Notes under the pieces: generated by a model
Told to the model about the DNA's origin: nothing
The model's input: the letters and a program-made list of their open reading frames with translations, nothing else
The model's database searches: none
Shown here: positions 16,938-25,119 of the stretch, one piece after another
How positions within the stretch are numbered: the first letter of the stretch is position 1
Layout of the letters: every line of letters begins with the position of its first letter
Made by a program: the position numbers and the translations under genes
DNA from: Nitrospira sp.
GTDB taxonomy: Bacteria > Nitrospirota > Nitrospiria > Nitrospirales > Nitrospiraceae
Direction: 5' to 3'
Length of the DNA: 64,000 bases
NCBI GenBank assembly: GCA_037045225.1
Contig: JBAOHZ010000009.1
Span: 1,984,001-2,048,000, forward strand

Positions 16938-19028
16938 ATGAACGACCAGCCTCCCCTACCATCCCTACAGACGATGCAAGGAGACAGTACACGCTATAGC
17001 GCTCTGCTGCAGGTGGCAGAGGCTATTGCGAGCCATGCCGACCTGCCGACCCTGATCCAGGATCTTGCCCGCCGTCTGCCGTTGCTCGTTCCTGTCAATT
17101 TCGTGGGTCTCTCCCTCTACGATGCGCAACGGGGTGTGATGCGCCTGCATGTGTTGCAAGCGAATGTTCCGGCCGACATCATCGGCGGCCATGAACCCAT
17201 CCCTGCCGATACACCAGCCGGTCTGGTGTGGGAAACCCAGCAACCGTTGCTGATCAATAATCTGGACGAGGAACATCGCTGGCCGAAGGTTCTGGCGTTC
17301 ATGCGTGAGGATGGGGTGCAGTCCTGCTGCCTAGTTCCCCTGACTTCTCCAGGGCGACAGTTAGGCGCGTTGGAATTTTTAAGTATCGAGGAGGAGGCAT
17401 ACCGAATTTCAGATCTGGAGCTGATGCAACACATCGGGCGGCAGGTCGCCGTCGCGGTGGAAAATGTGCTCAACCGCGAAGCGGCGGTGCAGGCCAGGCG
17501 AGACGTGGAGCGTCAGCGCGATCGCTTTGCTCTGTTATTGCGCATGACCAATACGATGGTATCCAAGCTCGATCTGCGGGATGTCTTCAGGGCAGTGAGT
17601 CTCTGTTTGCGCGAGATGATGCCGCAGGAATACGCCAGTCTGATTCTGTGCGATGGCAAGAGCGGCCGCGTCCGCCTCCATGCCCTGGATTTCCCCGACA
17701 ACGAAGGCGCGTTGACTGAAGGGGTGATGTCGGATACCGCCGGTTCTCTGGCCGGCCTGGCGTTTGAGCGGAGGTGCCCCACGGTCGCCAACAATCTGCC
17801 GGACCTGAAGGCGTTTTCGCACCCCGTGCCTCAGCTCCTGGTCATGAAAGGCTTCCACTCCATGTGCTCCTTGCCCTTGTTGTCGCATGACCGCGTGCTC
17901 GGCTGTCTCAATCTGGCCAGCCGGCAGGAGCAGGCATTCGGCGAACAGGCCGTCGAGTTTCTGAGCCAGGTGGCCGGACAGATCGCGCTTGCGGTGGACA
18001 ATGCTCTGGCCTATCAAGAGATCACGGAACTCAAGGACCGGTTGACCGAAGAGAAGTTATATCTCGAAGAGGAAATTCGCCTCGAACACGGGTTCGACGA
18101 CATCATCGGCGACAGCCGGGCGTTGAAGCAGGTCCTTTCGCAAGTCGAAATTGTGGCGCCGACCCAGGCGACGGTATTGATCCAGGGCGAAACGGGAACG
18201 GGGAAAGAGCTGATTGCCCGCGCGATTCACCGGCTCAGTGATCGGAAGCAGCGGACCTTCGTGAAACTGAACTGCGCTGCAATTCCCACCGGCCTGCTCG
18301 AAAGCGAGCTGTTCGGGCATGAACGGGGGGCATTCACCGGGGCCATCGCCCAGAAAGTCGGTCGGTTCGAATTGGCCCATGGCGGCACGATCTTTCTGGA
18401 CGAGGTGGGGGAAATTCCGCTGGAGCTGCAGTCCAAACTCCTTCGAGTCCTGCAGGAGCAGGAGTTCGAACGGCTCGGAAGCACCCGTACGGTGCATGTG
18501 GATATCCGGTTGATTGCTGCCACGAACCGAGATCTGGCCAAGCTGGTGGAGCAGCAGGAGTTCCGAAGCGATTTGTATTACCGGCTGAATGTGTTTCCGA
18601 TCACCCTGCCGCCGTTGCGCGAGCGGAGAGAGGATATTCCGGTGCTGGTGCGTTATTTCACCCAGCACTATGCTGCTCGCATGAAAAAGCCGATCGAATC
18701 GATTCCGGCGGCGACGTTGGAGGCCCTCTCCCGTTATCACTGGCCCGGCAACATCCGCGAATTGGAGAACCTGATTGAACGTGCCGTGATTCTGACGCAG
18801 GGGACCCATTTGCAGGTGCCGCTTCCGGAACTCAAGATTCACGCGCCGCAGCCTCCGGTTCCCGCAGCCACCCTTCACGATGCCGAGCGCGACCAGATTC
18901 TGCGAACCTTGCGCGACACGCGATGGGTCATCGGCGGCCCGGACGGCGCAGCGGCTCGCCTGGGCCTGAAGCGTACGACACTCACCTCGAAAATCAAAAA
19001 GCTCGGCATCTCCCGTCCCCGGGAGTGA
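16938..19028 (+). CDS. sigma-54 dependent transcriptional activator with two GAF domains (FhlA/NorR-like)
   Basis: 696 residues: GAF 1 (about 20-170), a linker helix, GAF 2 (about 190-350), a short coiled coil, AAA+ domain (about 385-625) and a Fis-type HTH (about 650-692). AAA+ motifs: GETGTGKE (Walker A), GAFTGA (sigma-54 contact loop), GGTIFLDEVGEI (Walker B) and the arginine-rich ENLIERAV segment. No receiver domain, so a small molecule or redox signal bound to the GAFs should control it. A good sigma-54 promoter lies 142 bp beyond its stop. Confidence 0.95.
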   Translation: MNDQPPLPSLQTMQGDSTRYSALLQVAEAIASHADLPTLIQDLARRLPLLVPVNFVGLSLYDAQRGVMRLHVLQANVPADIIGGHEPIPADTPAGLVWETQQPLLINNLDEEHRWPKVLAFMREDGVQSCCLVPLTSPGRQLGALEFLSIEEEAYRISDLELMQHIGRQVAVAVENVLNREAAVQARRDVERQRDRFALLLRMTNTMVSKLDLRDVFRAVSLCLREMMPQEYASLILCDGKSGRVRLHALDFPDNEGALTEGVMSDTAGSLAGLAFERRCPTVANNLPDLKAFSHPVPQLLVMKGFHSMCSLPLLSHDRVLGCLNLASRQEQAFGEQAVEFLSQVAGQIALAVDNALAYQEITELKDRLTEEKLYLEEEIRLEHGFDDIIGDSRALKQVLSQVEIVAPTQATVLIQGETGTGKELIARAIHRLSDRKQRTFVKLNCAAIPTGLLESELFGHERGAFTGAIAQKVGRFELAHGGTIFLDEVGEIPLELQSKLLRVLQEQEFERLGSTRTVHVDIRLIAATNRDLAKLVEQQEFRSDLYYRLNVFPITLPPLRERREDIPVLVRYFTQHYAARMKKPIESIPAATLEALSRYHWPGNIRELENLIERAVILTQGTHLQVPLPELKIHAPQPPVPAATLHDAERDQILRTLRDTRWVIGGPDGAAARLGLKRTTLTSKIKKLGISRPRE

Positions 19029-19169
19029 CGACTCTCTTCGTCACCTGACGACCTCTCGTCGTTTTCATTTCGTCACGCTCCGTTCGCGATCACGTCTGTT
19101 TTCTCCATCTATCTCAGATCATCCAAGTATTCCAAGCGGTTAGCCTCTGTTGTGTGATTTGGCACCGGC

Positions 19170-19184
19170 TGGAACGGGCCTTGC
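19170..19184 (+). promoter_or_regulatory. sigma-54 (-24/-12) promoter
   Basis: TGGAACG-GGCC-TTGC at 19170-19184 matches the consensus TGGCACG-N4-TTGC at ten of eleven fixed positions, with exact GG-N10-GC spacing. It lies about 46 bp upstream of the 43-residue ORF and just downstream of the sigma-54 activator gene. Bases seen; activity inferred. Confidence 0.8.
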
Positions 19185-19229
19185 CATTACCGGTGCATAG
19201 CAATGCACAAGCGAACCGGAGGTGAGGCC

Positions 19230-19361
19230 ATGAAAGACATGACGCTGTGGGGCTGGTGGTACGGAATGCTCGTGACCCTGCCGCTTTTCGTGGCAGGGCT
19301 GTTCCTGAAGGATCGAATAACGAGTGCGGTTCCGCAACGGGTGCGGAGCCACCGACGGTAA
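19230..19361 (+). CDS. 43-residue single-span membrane peptide
   Basis: ATG 19230 to TAA 19359, with GGAGGTGAG 5-12 bp upstream. Reads MKDMTLWGWWYGMLVTLPLF and continues VAGLFLKDRI with a basic tail RVRSHRR. One transmembrane helix at about residues 5-27, positive-inside tail. It is first behind the sigma-54 promoter and 21 bp ahead of the second DoxX gene, so it is probably cotranscribed with it and may be its small partner. No known family recognised. Confidence 0.65.
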   Translation: MKDMTLWGWWYGMLVTLPLFVAGLFLKDRITSAVPQRVRSHRR

Positions 19362-19382
19362 TCCATAACAAGGAGGTTTCCC

Positions 19383-19889
19383 ATGTACAGCTTTTTCAAG
19401 ACAGACGATTCATGGGCGGGTTTGATTCTGCGGGTGGTGCTGGGAGGTGTGATATTCGCGCACGGCGCCCAGAAGCTTCTGGGTTGGTACGGAGGGTCCG
19501 GCTTTGAAGGCACCATGGGATTCTTCACGCAAAAGATGGGCCTCCCCTGGCTGATCGCGTTTCTGGTCATCATCGGGGAATCCATCGGCAGTGTGGGCTT
19601 GCTGGCCGGTCTGTTCACACGCTTCACGGCAGCGAGCTTCATCGTGATCATGCTGGGCGCGATCATGACCGTGCACTTGCCGCAGGGGTTCTTCATGAAC
19701 TGGTTCGGACAGCAGACCGGTGAAGGGTTTGAATTTCACCTGCTCGTGATCGGCATGAGTCTGGCGTTGCTGGTCGTCGGCGGAGGGAAGTGGGCGCTCG
19801 ACGGTGTGATCGCTCGCTGGCTTGGGGAGCGGGCGGCGTCGCCGGCTCCGAAGGCACAGGAAGCGAGCTTCGCACTCCGTATGTTTTGA
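19383..19889 (+). CDS. DoxX family membrane protein (copy 2)
   Basis: 168 residues, about four transmembrane helices. Very like copy 1 at 2995 (FKTDDSWAGLILRVVLGG against FKTDDGWSGLILRLTLG; GTMGFFTQKMGLPW is identical in both), with a 20-residue C-terminal extension (AASPAPKAQEA). RBS AAGGAGG. It sits behind the sigma-54 promoter and a small membrane peptide, whereas copy 1 has a sigma-70-type promoter with an operator, so the two copies look separately controlled. Confidence 0.9.
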   Translation: MYSFFKTDDSWAGLILRVVLGGVIFAHGAQKLLGWYGGSGFEGTMGFFTQKMGLPWLIAFLVIIGESIGSVGLLAGLFTRFTAASFIVIMLGAIMTVHLPQGFFMNWFGQQTGEGFEFHLLVIGMSLALLVVGGGKWALDGVIARWLGERAASPAPKAQEASFALRMF

Positions 19890-19941
19890 GCCTCATGGTG
19901 AGGTCGAGCATCGGACGTATGGGACGAAGGGGGCCACGACC

Positions 19942-20241
19942 ATGCTGAAGATTACGGTGTCGAATACGAATCCAGGCACCATCTTCGTTCTTTCCGGTCG
20001 GTTGGCCGGTCCCTGGGTCCGGGAGCTGCGGGAGTGTTGGTTGAAGCGGGAGTTCGACGAGTCGGCCCCGTGCCATCTCGATCTCCGGGAAGTGACGTTC
20101 ATCGATGAAGCGGGCAGCACGCTGCTGTCTCAGATGTGCCGCGAGGGCGCCACGATTCAGGCGGCAGGCTGTATGACCAAGGCGATCGTGCAGAATTTAG
20201 GTCGGAAAGGAGGCGGCAATCACGGAGGGATCAGGCGATGA
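19942..20241 (+). CDS. STAS domain protein
   Basis: 99 residues from ATG 19942. Pattern GTIFVLSGRLAGPWVRELRECW, then HLDLREVTFIDEAGSTLLSQM, is a STAS fold as in anti-sigma factor antagonists. The phospho-acceptor position of SpoIIAA (DSSG) reads DEAG here: an acidic residue replaces the serine, so control by phosphorylation is unlikely. It could bind a partner constitutively. No anti-sigma kinase gene is seen in this window. Confidence 0.75.
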   Translation: MLKITVSNTNPGTIFVLSGRLAGPWVRELRECWLKREFDESAPCHLDLREVTFIDEAGSTLLSQMCREGATIQAAGCMTKAIVQNLGRKGGGNHGGIRR

Positions 20242-20317
20242 GTAAGGCGTGTCGATGTGTACGTTCGGTGTGCCAAGTCGGTCTCACAGTTCTCAACTTC
20301 ACTATGAAAGGAGTCAG

Positions 20318-21238
20318 ATGATGACACGCACAATGGTTATTTTCGGTTCCATGGTTCTCAGCTTGTCGATGGCGGTGCCCTATGGTCAAGCTGCCGAAAG
20401 CGGGGGCAAGAGCGCGACGCACATGAAGGTCAGCGGAGTGGTATCGAATGTGGCGTCAGGCATCACCACCGTGAAGACTCCCTGGGGAACGATGAAGATC
20501 GCGTCCACGCTCGCACCTAAGGGCCTTGAGGTAGGCCAGGACGTGGAGATGCAGGTCAATGAAAACAATGCCGTGATCGATGTCCATCGGAAGGGAGAGA
20601 AGGGGCACGCCCATCGCTTCGTGACCGGCAATCTGGCTTATGCCTCGCCGGATAAGAAAGAAATCAAAGTGTGGACGCCGGAGGGAGAGAAGGCCATTGA
20701 TGTGCAAACCGGAAAGTCCAAGTTGTCTGCTTTGGAGGAAGGAGCCCCGGTGACGATCGAGTTGAACGAAGCGGGAAAGATGATCGACATCCATCGTTTC
20801 ACAGTCGAGATGAGCTTCGACGAGCACCCACGCACGAAGCCCGGCTATGTCATTCAGGTGGATGGCACGGTGACCAGTATTAAGTCGGGTCTCGCCCATG
20901 TGAAGACGCCGACTGCAGAGTACACGCTCATGTCGAAGTATGCCCCTCCCGATGCGGCGGTCGGCGATCGGGTGTCCCTTTGGATCAATGAGGAGGGCAT
21001 GGTGATCGACGTCCACGGCAAGGATAAGAAGATGGCCGGAACCCACCGGTTGATTTTCGGAAAGTTGGTCTATACCGGCAAGACTAAGGAGCAGATCAAG
21101 CTTCACACTCCGGAAGGTGAGAAGGTGTTTCCGCTGGAGCGGATGGAGGTGAAGACCAAGCCGATCGCTGAAGGATCCAATATTGTAGTGGAGCTGAATG
21201 AGCAGGGCTCGGTCATCGATCTCAGAATGGCACAGTAA
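20318..21238 (+). CDS. exported protein with an internal duplication, unknown function
   Basis: 306 residues from ATG 20318 (ATG 20321 is also possible; AAAGGAG lies upstream). Signal peptide with cleavage near PYGQAAES. The mature part has two related halves of about 140 residues: VSGVVSNVASGITTVKTP...VGQDVEMQVNENNAVIDVHRKGEK and VDGTVTSIKSGLAHVKTP...VGDRVSLWINEEGMVIDVHGKDKK, each followed by IKVWTPEGEK or IKLHTPEGEK. Beta-rich, probably periplasmic. No named family recognised. Confidence 0.8.
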   Translation: MMTRTMVIFGSMVLSLSMAVPYGQAAESGGKSATHMKVSGVVSNVASGITTVKTPWGTMKIASTLAPKGLEVGQDVEMQVNENNAVIDVHRKGEKGHAHRFVTGNLAYASPDKKEIKVWTPEGEKAIDVQTGKSKLSALEEGAPVTIELNEAGKMIDIHRFTVEMSFDEHPRTKPGYVIQVDGTVTSIKSGLAHVKTPTAEYTLMSKYAPPDAAVGDRVSLWINEEGMVIDVHGKDKKMAGTHRLIFGKLVYTGKTKEQIKLHTPEGEKVFPLERMEVKTKPIAEGSNIVVELNEQGSVIDLRMAQ

Positions 21239-21365
21239 CGTGAGCAGGTGTGGCGGGGGCCCCCGCTCCCGTCATACCGCAGGTGGGTCGCGATCAAATA
21301 CTGCGTCTCAACAAGTGGCAGGTGAAGGTGGACGTCAAAATCGAACCTATTTAAGGAGGTGCCTT

Positions 21366-21662
21366 ATGTCGGTGACATTGATCAATGTGTTTTCGGTCCC
21401 CGCTGCCAAAGAGGCAGAGTTTGTGCAGTGGTGGCAGGACGTCAAGGAGCACATCACGAAGCAAGAGGGGTTCATCAGCGGCAAATTCCACAAGAGCATC
21501 AAGGCCGAGAGCAAGTTTAACTACATCAACGTGGCCATCTGGGACAATGAAACCGTGTATTGGAAGGCCTATGAGAAGAGTGTCACACCTATGAAGGCGA
21601 AGCTGGGGCAACTGGGGGTGGAAATGACGCCGGCGCTCTATCACGTCGCCTTTGAATACTGA
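21366..21662 (+). CDS. antibiotic biosynthesis monooxygenase (ABM)-like protein
   Basis: 98 residues from ATG 21366 behind AAGGAGGTG. VTLINVFSVPAAKEAEFVQWWQDVKEHITKQEGFISGKFH and YINVAIWDNETVYWKAY match the ABM ferredoxin-like fold, a dimeric barrel family including quinol monooxygenases (YgiN) and heme oxygenases. The family does not need a cofactor. A role with quinols would fit the island, but substrate is not shown. Confidence 0.87.
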   Translation: MSVTLINVFSVPAAKEAEFVQWWQDVKEHITKQEGFISGKFHKSIKAESKFNYINVAIWDNETVYWKAYEKSVTPMKAKLGQLGVEMTPALYHVAFEY

Positions 21663-21725
21663 GTGAATATTCATGAGTAGCACTCGCGCATCATGGCATT
21701 CACCACGTTCACCAAGGAGGGCAGT

Positions 21726-22166
21726 ATGAAGATGCAGAACACGGTTCGGGTTGCGATCGGGACGCTGGTTCTGGCCGGGGCGCTTGTCGGGGCCGGTTGT
21801 CATCGGCATCACACGCCGGCGGAACGAGCCGACTGGATGACGAACAAGATTGCCAAACATTTGGATTTGGACGACCAGCAGAAGGCGAAGCTCATGGTCG
21901 TGAGGGATGAAATGGTGGCGGCTCGTGCCGAGTCTCAGCAGGAGCACAAGGTGATCATGGAAGAAGTGATTGCCCAGGTGCAAAGCGATCGGCTGGACCA
22001 GGCCAAGCTGGCGCAACTGATGGATCGTCACCAGGCTGAACAGAAACGCCTGATGCAGCGCGTGTTGCCGAAGGTGGCGGACTGGCATGCGACTCTGCGA
22101 CCGGAACAGAAGGCTGAAGCGGTGGAACATTTGCGCAAGTGGATGGACCGGTACGGAGACCACTAA
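21726..22166 (+). CDS. CpxP/Spy-like periplasmic lipoprotein
   Basis: 146 residues from ATG 21726 (CAAGGAGG upstream). Lipoprotein signal with lipobox LVGAGC. The mature part is helical and charged: AERADWMTNKIAKHLDLDDQQKAKL then LRPEQKAEAVEHLRKW, the LTxxQ-type repeat of Spy/CpxP ATP-independent periplasmic chaperones. A His-rich start (CHRHHT) could bind metal. Likely role in envelope stress. Confidence 0.75.
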   Translation: MKMQNTVRVAIGTLVLAGALVGAGCHRHHTPAERADWMTNKIAKHLDLDDQQKAKLMVVRDEMVAARAESQQEHKVIMEEVIAQVQSDRLDQAKLAQLMDRHQAEQKRLMQRVLPKVADWHATLRPEQKAEAVEHLRKWMDRYGDH

Positions 22167-22272
22167 GAACAGAGAAGTCGGACGCACGATGGCCATTGAA
22201 TGATGACGTGTGTTGGTGATGAACAGTGAGCGGTCGATGAAGGACCGTCAGAGCCTAACCAAGGAGGGTGCG

Positions 22273-22611
22273 ATGCGATATGTGAAAGGATTCTGCGCCA
22301 TGTTGTTCGCGGCGGGGCTGATGTTTTCGGCCGGTTCCCTGTTCGCCGAGGTCGATGATGGATCTCACGTCACAATTACCTCACCGAAGGACGGGGCAAC
22401 GGTGGGAGAGACGTTCGAGCTCACCTACGAACTCACGAAGGGTTCCAAGGCGGCTCATGGGCATGTGTACCTGGACGGCGAACCGCAGAAGAAATTTCCC
22501 GGCACATTCAAGGGACTGAGCAAGGGCAAACATGAGATCAAGGTTCAAGCCGCGACTCACGATCATGACCATTTGGCTGCAATTGATGCCATTACGGTCG
22601 ACGTGCAGTAG
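22273..22611 (+). CDS. small exported Ig-like domain protein
   Basis: 112 residues from ATG 22273 behind AAGGAGGG. Signal peptide ends near SLFAEVDDG. The mature part is beta-rich: HVTITSPKDGATVGETFELTYEL, HGHVYLDGE, LSKGKHEIKVQAATHDHDHL, like small DUF4399/Ig-like periplasmic proteins. His clusters (HDHDH) could bind metal. Function unknown. A perfect hairpin follows the gene at 22622. Confidence 0.72.
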   Translation: MRYVKGFCAMLFAAGLMFSAGSLFAEVDDGSHVTITSPKDGATVGETFELTYELTKGSKAAHGHVYLDGEPQKKFPGTFKGLSKGKHEIKVQAATHDHDHLAAIDAITVDVQ

Positions 22612-22621
22612 CCGCAGATCG

Positions 22622-22647
22622 GGTGGAGAGGGACCGGCCTCTCCACC
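22622..22647 (+). terminator. stem-loop after the Ig-like protein gene
   Basis: GGTGGAGAGG (22622-22631) pairs perfectly with CCTCTCCACC (22638-22647) around GACCGG. No U-tract follows. Probably ends the upstream transcript. Confidence 0.55.
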
Positions 22648-22651
22648 AACC

Positions 22652-22665
22652 GCTTCATGAAGCGC
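22652..22665. promoter_or_regulatory. perfect palindrome upstream of the OsmC gene
   Basis: CGCTTCATGAAGCG is its own reverse complement. It lies 100 bp upstream of the OsmC start, between the preceding hairpin and the gene, so it could be an operator (an OhrR-type site would be expected for OsmC/Ohr genes, but the sequence is not the OhrR consensus). Confidence 0.35.
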
Positions 22666-22765
22666 TTGTGATAGGCAGGATCAGCCGCTAGACTCGTTGA
22701 GTGGTGCATGGGCCAACGCAAATGGCGCTGCGGCCAGCATCTGTCACTGAAACCAAGGAGGCCAC

Positions 22766-23191
22766 ATGAAACGGAATGCATCAGCCAAATGGCAGGGAGA
22801 TCTCAAAACCGGAAAAGGGACGGTGTCGACGGAGAGTGGGGTCCTGAGCGAGACGCAATATTCGTTCAGTACCCGATTCGAGAATGGAAAAGGGACGAAC
22901 CCGGAAGAGCTGATCGCGGCGGCCCACGCCGGTTGCTTTACCATGGCGCTCTCGGGCCAATTGGGTGCGGCGAATCTGGTCGCCGAGCACCTGGCGACCA
23001 CTGCTACCGTCACGATGGAAAAAGTAGAGGCAGGCTGGACCGTTACGGGCGTGCATTTGATCGTGAAGGGGAAGGTTCCCAAGGCGGACCAAGCCGCCTG
23101 GGAGAAGGCAACCACGGCTGCCAAGGCCGGCTGCCCCATTTCACGATTGCTCAATACCACGATTACGATGGACGCAACGCTGGAGAACTAG
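22766..23191 (+). CDS. OsmC/Ohr family peroxiredoxin
   Basis: 141 residues behind AAGGAGG. Both redox cysteines are present: NPEELIAAAHAGCFTMAL (first) and AAKAGCPISRLLN (second). The family reduces organic hydroperoxides with lipoyl or other thiols. The sequence is of OsmC rather than Ohr type. It joins the peroxide-defence theme set by OxyR at the island edge. HAD gene follows at 5 bp. Confidence 0.93.
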   Translation: MKRNASAKWQGDLKTGKGTVSTESGVLSETQYSFSTRFENGKGTNPEELIAAAHAGCFTMALSGQLGAANLVAEHLATTATVTMEKVEAGWTVTGVHLIVKGKVPKADQAAWEKATTAAKAGCPISRLLNTTITMDATLEN

Positions 23192-23196
23192 CAGGC

Positions 23197-23895
23197 ATGA
23201 CCGCTTCGCACGATCTTGATTCCATAGCCTTTCTCTTTGATCTGGACGGCACGCTGGTGGATAGCGTCTACCAGCATGTGCTGGCTTGGCGGGAGGCCAC
23301 CCAGGCCGCCGGGATTGAGTTGCCGGTCTGGAGAATCCATCGACAAATCGGCATGAGCGGGGGGCTCATGCTGCAGGCGCTCTGGCGGGAAACCGGACGG
23401 CCGGTTTCGAAAGAAGAGGCGGAACGTATTCAGCGGGTGCACGCCGAGGTCTATGCCAAACAAGCCCCTTCGCTCCGGGTGTTGCCGGGGGCGCAAGAAC
23501 TCTTGGACACTCTGACGGCAGCTCGGGTGCCCTACGCCATTGCTACGAGTGGGCGACTGCAGAGTGCGCAGCATGCCCTGAAGCTGCTGCAGCTGCCCTC
23601 CGGAACTCCCGTGGTGACTCGCGATCAAGTCAAGCGGGCGAAGCCGGACCCTGATTTATTTCTGGCGGCGGCCGAACAGCTCAACGTGCCGATTGTCAAG
23701 TGCATCGTCGTCGGAGACAGCGTCTGGGACCTGCTAGCGGCCCGACGCGCCTCCGCGCTCGGCGTCGGCCTGTTATCAGGAGGCTACGGCCGAGAAGAGT
23801 TGGAACGGGCGGGTGCGTATCGTACCTATGATGACCCGGCTGACCTTTTGCACCACCTGGACGAATGTGGGGTTCGACCGGATTCGTTGATATGA
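23197..23895 (+). CDS. HAD superfamily hydrolase (phosphoglycolate phosphatase-like)
   Basis: 232 residues from ATG 23197; the longer frame from 22708 runs through OsmC and is not real. FLFDLDGTLVDS (motif I, DxDGT), IATSG (motif II), KRAKPDPDLF (motif III Lys) and VVGDSVWDLLAARRA (motif IV). A mobile helical cap sits between I and II. Substrate may be phosphoglycolate, beta-phosphoglucomutase-type sugars or a damaged metabolite. Confidence 0.9.
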   Translation: MTASHDLDSIAFLFDLDGTLVDSVYQHVLAWREATQAAGIELPVWRIHRQIGMSGGLMLQALWRETGRPVSKEEAERIQRVHAEVYAKQAPSLRVLPGAQELLDTLTAARVPYAIATSGRLQSAQHALKLLQLPSGTPVVTRDQVKRAKPDPDLFLAAAEQLNVPIVKCIVVGDSVWDLLAARRASALGVGLLSGGYGREELERAGAYRTYDDPADLLHHLDECGVRPDSLI

Positions 23896-23914
23896 GGGGG
23901 CGCGTCGTGGAGAG

Positions 23915-24478
23915 ATGACTGAACAAAGCGACAAGCTCAAGATGCTGGCGGGAGAGTTGTATCGTTCGTCGGCGGCAGAACTCATGATGGAGCGTCGTCG
24001 CGCGCAGGGGATGCTCGCTCGCTACAATGCCATCTCGGATGGAGAGCCCGCTTTTCTGATCTTGCTGCTTCGTGAGTTCATGGGCTCGGTCGGAGAAGGA
24101 ACCGTCATCATGCCCGACTTCACCTGCGACTACGGTTACAACATCCGACTTGGCCGGAACGTCTTCATCAATTATCACTGCATCTTTCTTGACTGTGCTT
24201 CTATCGAAATCGGGAATGACGTGCAAATCGGCCCCTCCGTGCAGCTGTATACGGCGCAGCATCCGCTCGATGCAGAGGTGCGTCGTTCCGGCCTGGAATC
24301 TGCCCTTCCCATTCGGATCGGCAATGATGTCTGGATCGGCGGCGGGTCTGTTGTCTTGCCCGGGGTCACGATTGGAGCGCGCAGCGTTGTTGGTGCGGGA
24401 AGTGTGGTCGTGCACAACGTGCCTCCGGATAGTCTCGTCGTCGGCAATCCCGCTCGCATGGTGCGAACGTTGGTGTAG
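23915..24478 (+). CDS. sugar O-acetyltransferase, LacA/Maa/NodL family
   Basis: 187 residues. N-terminal helical cap (KMLAGELYRSSAAELMMERRRAQGM) is typical of maltose/galactoside acetyltransferases; then left-handed beta-helix hexapeptides (IRIGNDVWIGGGSVVLPGVTIGARSVVGAGSVV). The catalytic His lies in TAQHPLD. Acetyl-CoA donor; acceptor sugar unknown. Starts 19 bp after the HAD gene. Confidence 0.92.
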   Translation: MTEQSDKLKMLAGELYRSSAAELMMERRRAQGMLARYNAISDGEPAFLILLLREFMGSVGEGTVIMPDFTCDYGYNIRLGRNVFINYHCIFLDCASIEIGNDVQIGPSVQLYTAQHPLDAEVRRSGLESALPIRIGNDVWIGGGSVVLPGVTIGARSVVGAGSVVVHNVPPDSLVVGNPARMVRTLV

Positions 24479-24513
24479 TTGGTGTAAATGACAATCTAGG
24501 GAAGGATGGATTC

Positions 24514-25119
24514 ATGGAAAAACCTGCTGATGTGGCCTGCCCCATTCATGCTCTGTTACAGCGGCGATGGAGTCCGCGCGCATTCGATGAGCGGCCGGTC
24601 GAACCAGACAAGCTTCGCAGCCTGTTCGAGGCGGTGCGTTGGGCCCCCTCTTCCAGTAATGAGCAGCCCTGGCGGTTTGTCGTCGCCACCAAAGAGGATC
24701 AGGTCGCCTATGATCGACTCCTGGCTTGTCTCGTGGAGGGCAACAGGAAGTGGGCCTTTCGTGCGCCGGTGTTGATCCTGTCGGTCGCCTGTATGAATTT
24801 TGAGGATGAAGGGAAGCCGAATCGCCATGCCTTCCACGATGTGGGATTAGCGACGGAGAATCTTCTGTTGCAAGCAACCGCGCTCGGACTCGCCGCACAC
24901 CCCATGGCGGGTTTCGACCTCGAGAAAGCCCGGGCCGATCTCAAGATTCCGTCCGGCTATGAGCCGGTGGCCATGATCGCAGTCGGATACCCGGGCGATC
25001 CGGCCGCACTTCCTGAGTATCTGCGCGAGCGGGAAGTCACATCGCGCGAGCGGAAGCCCGCGACCGAGTTCGTGTCCAACGGAAGGTGGAATGGCCCGCC
25101 CGATTGGCTCACCCGCTAG
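24514..25119 (+). CDS. nitroreductase family protein
   Basis: 201 residues. RRWSPRAFDERPV and WAPSSSNEQPWRFVVA are the FMN-binding N-terminal signatures; HDVGLATENLLLQATALGLAAHPMAGFD and IAVGYPG complete the fold. Flavoprotein that uses NAD(P)H to reduce nitro groups, quinones or similar. The C-terminus overlaps the convergent methyltransferase-like gene by 11 bp. Confidence 0.93.
   Translation: MEKPADVACPIHALLQRRWSPRAFDERPVEPDKLRSLFEAVRWAPSSSNEQPWRFVVATKEDQVAYDRLLACLVEGNRKWAFRAPVLILSVACMNFEDEGKPNRHAFHDVGLATENLLLQATALGLAAHPMAGFDLEKARADLKIPSGYEPVAMIAVGYPGDPAALPEYLREREVTSRERKPATEFVSNGRWNGPPDWLTR

Noticed and set aside
22708..23196. N-terminal extension of the HAD frame
   Set aside because: It runs through OsmC in another frame; ATG 23197 gives a standard HAD protein.
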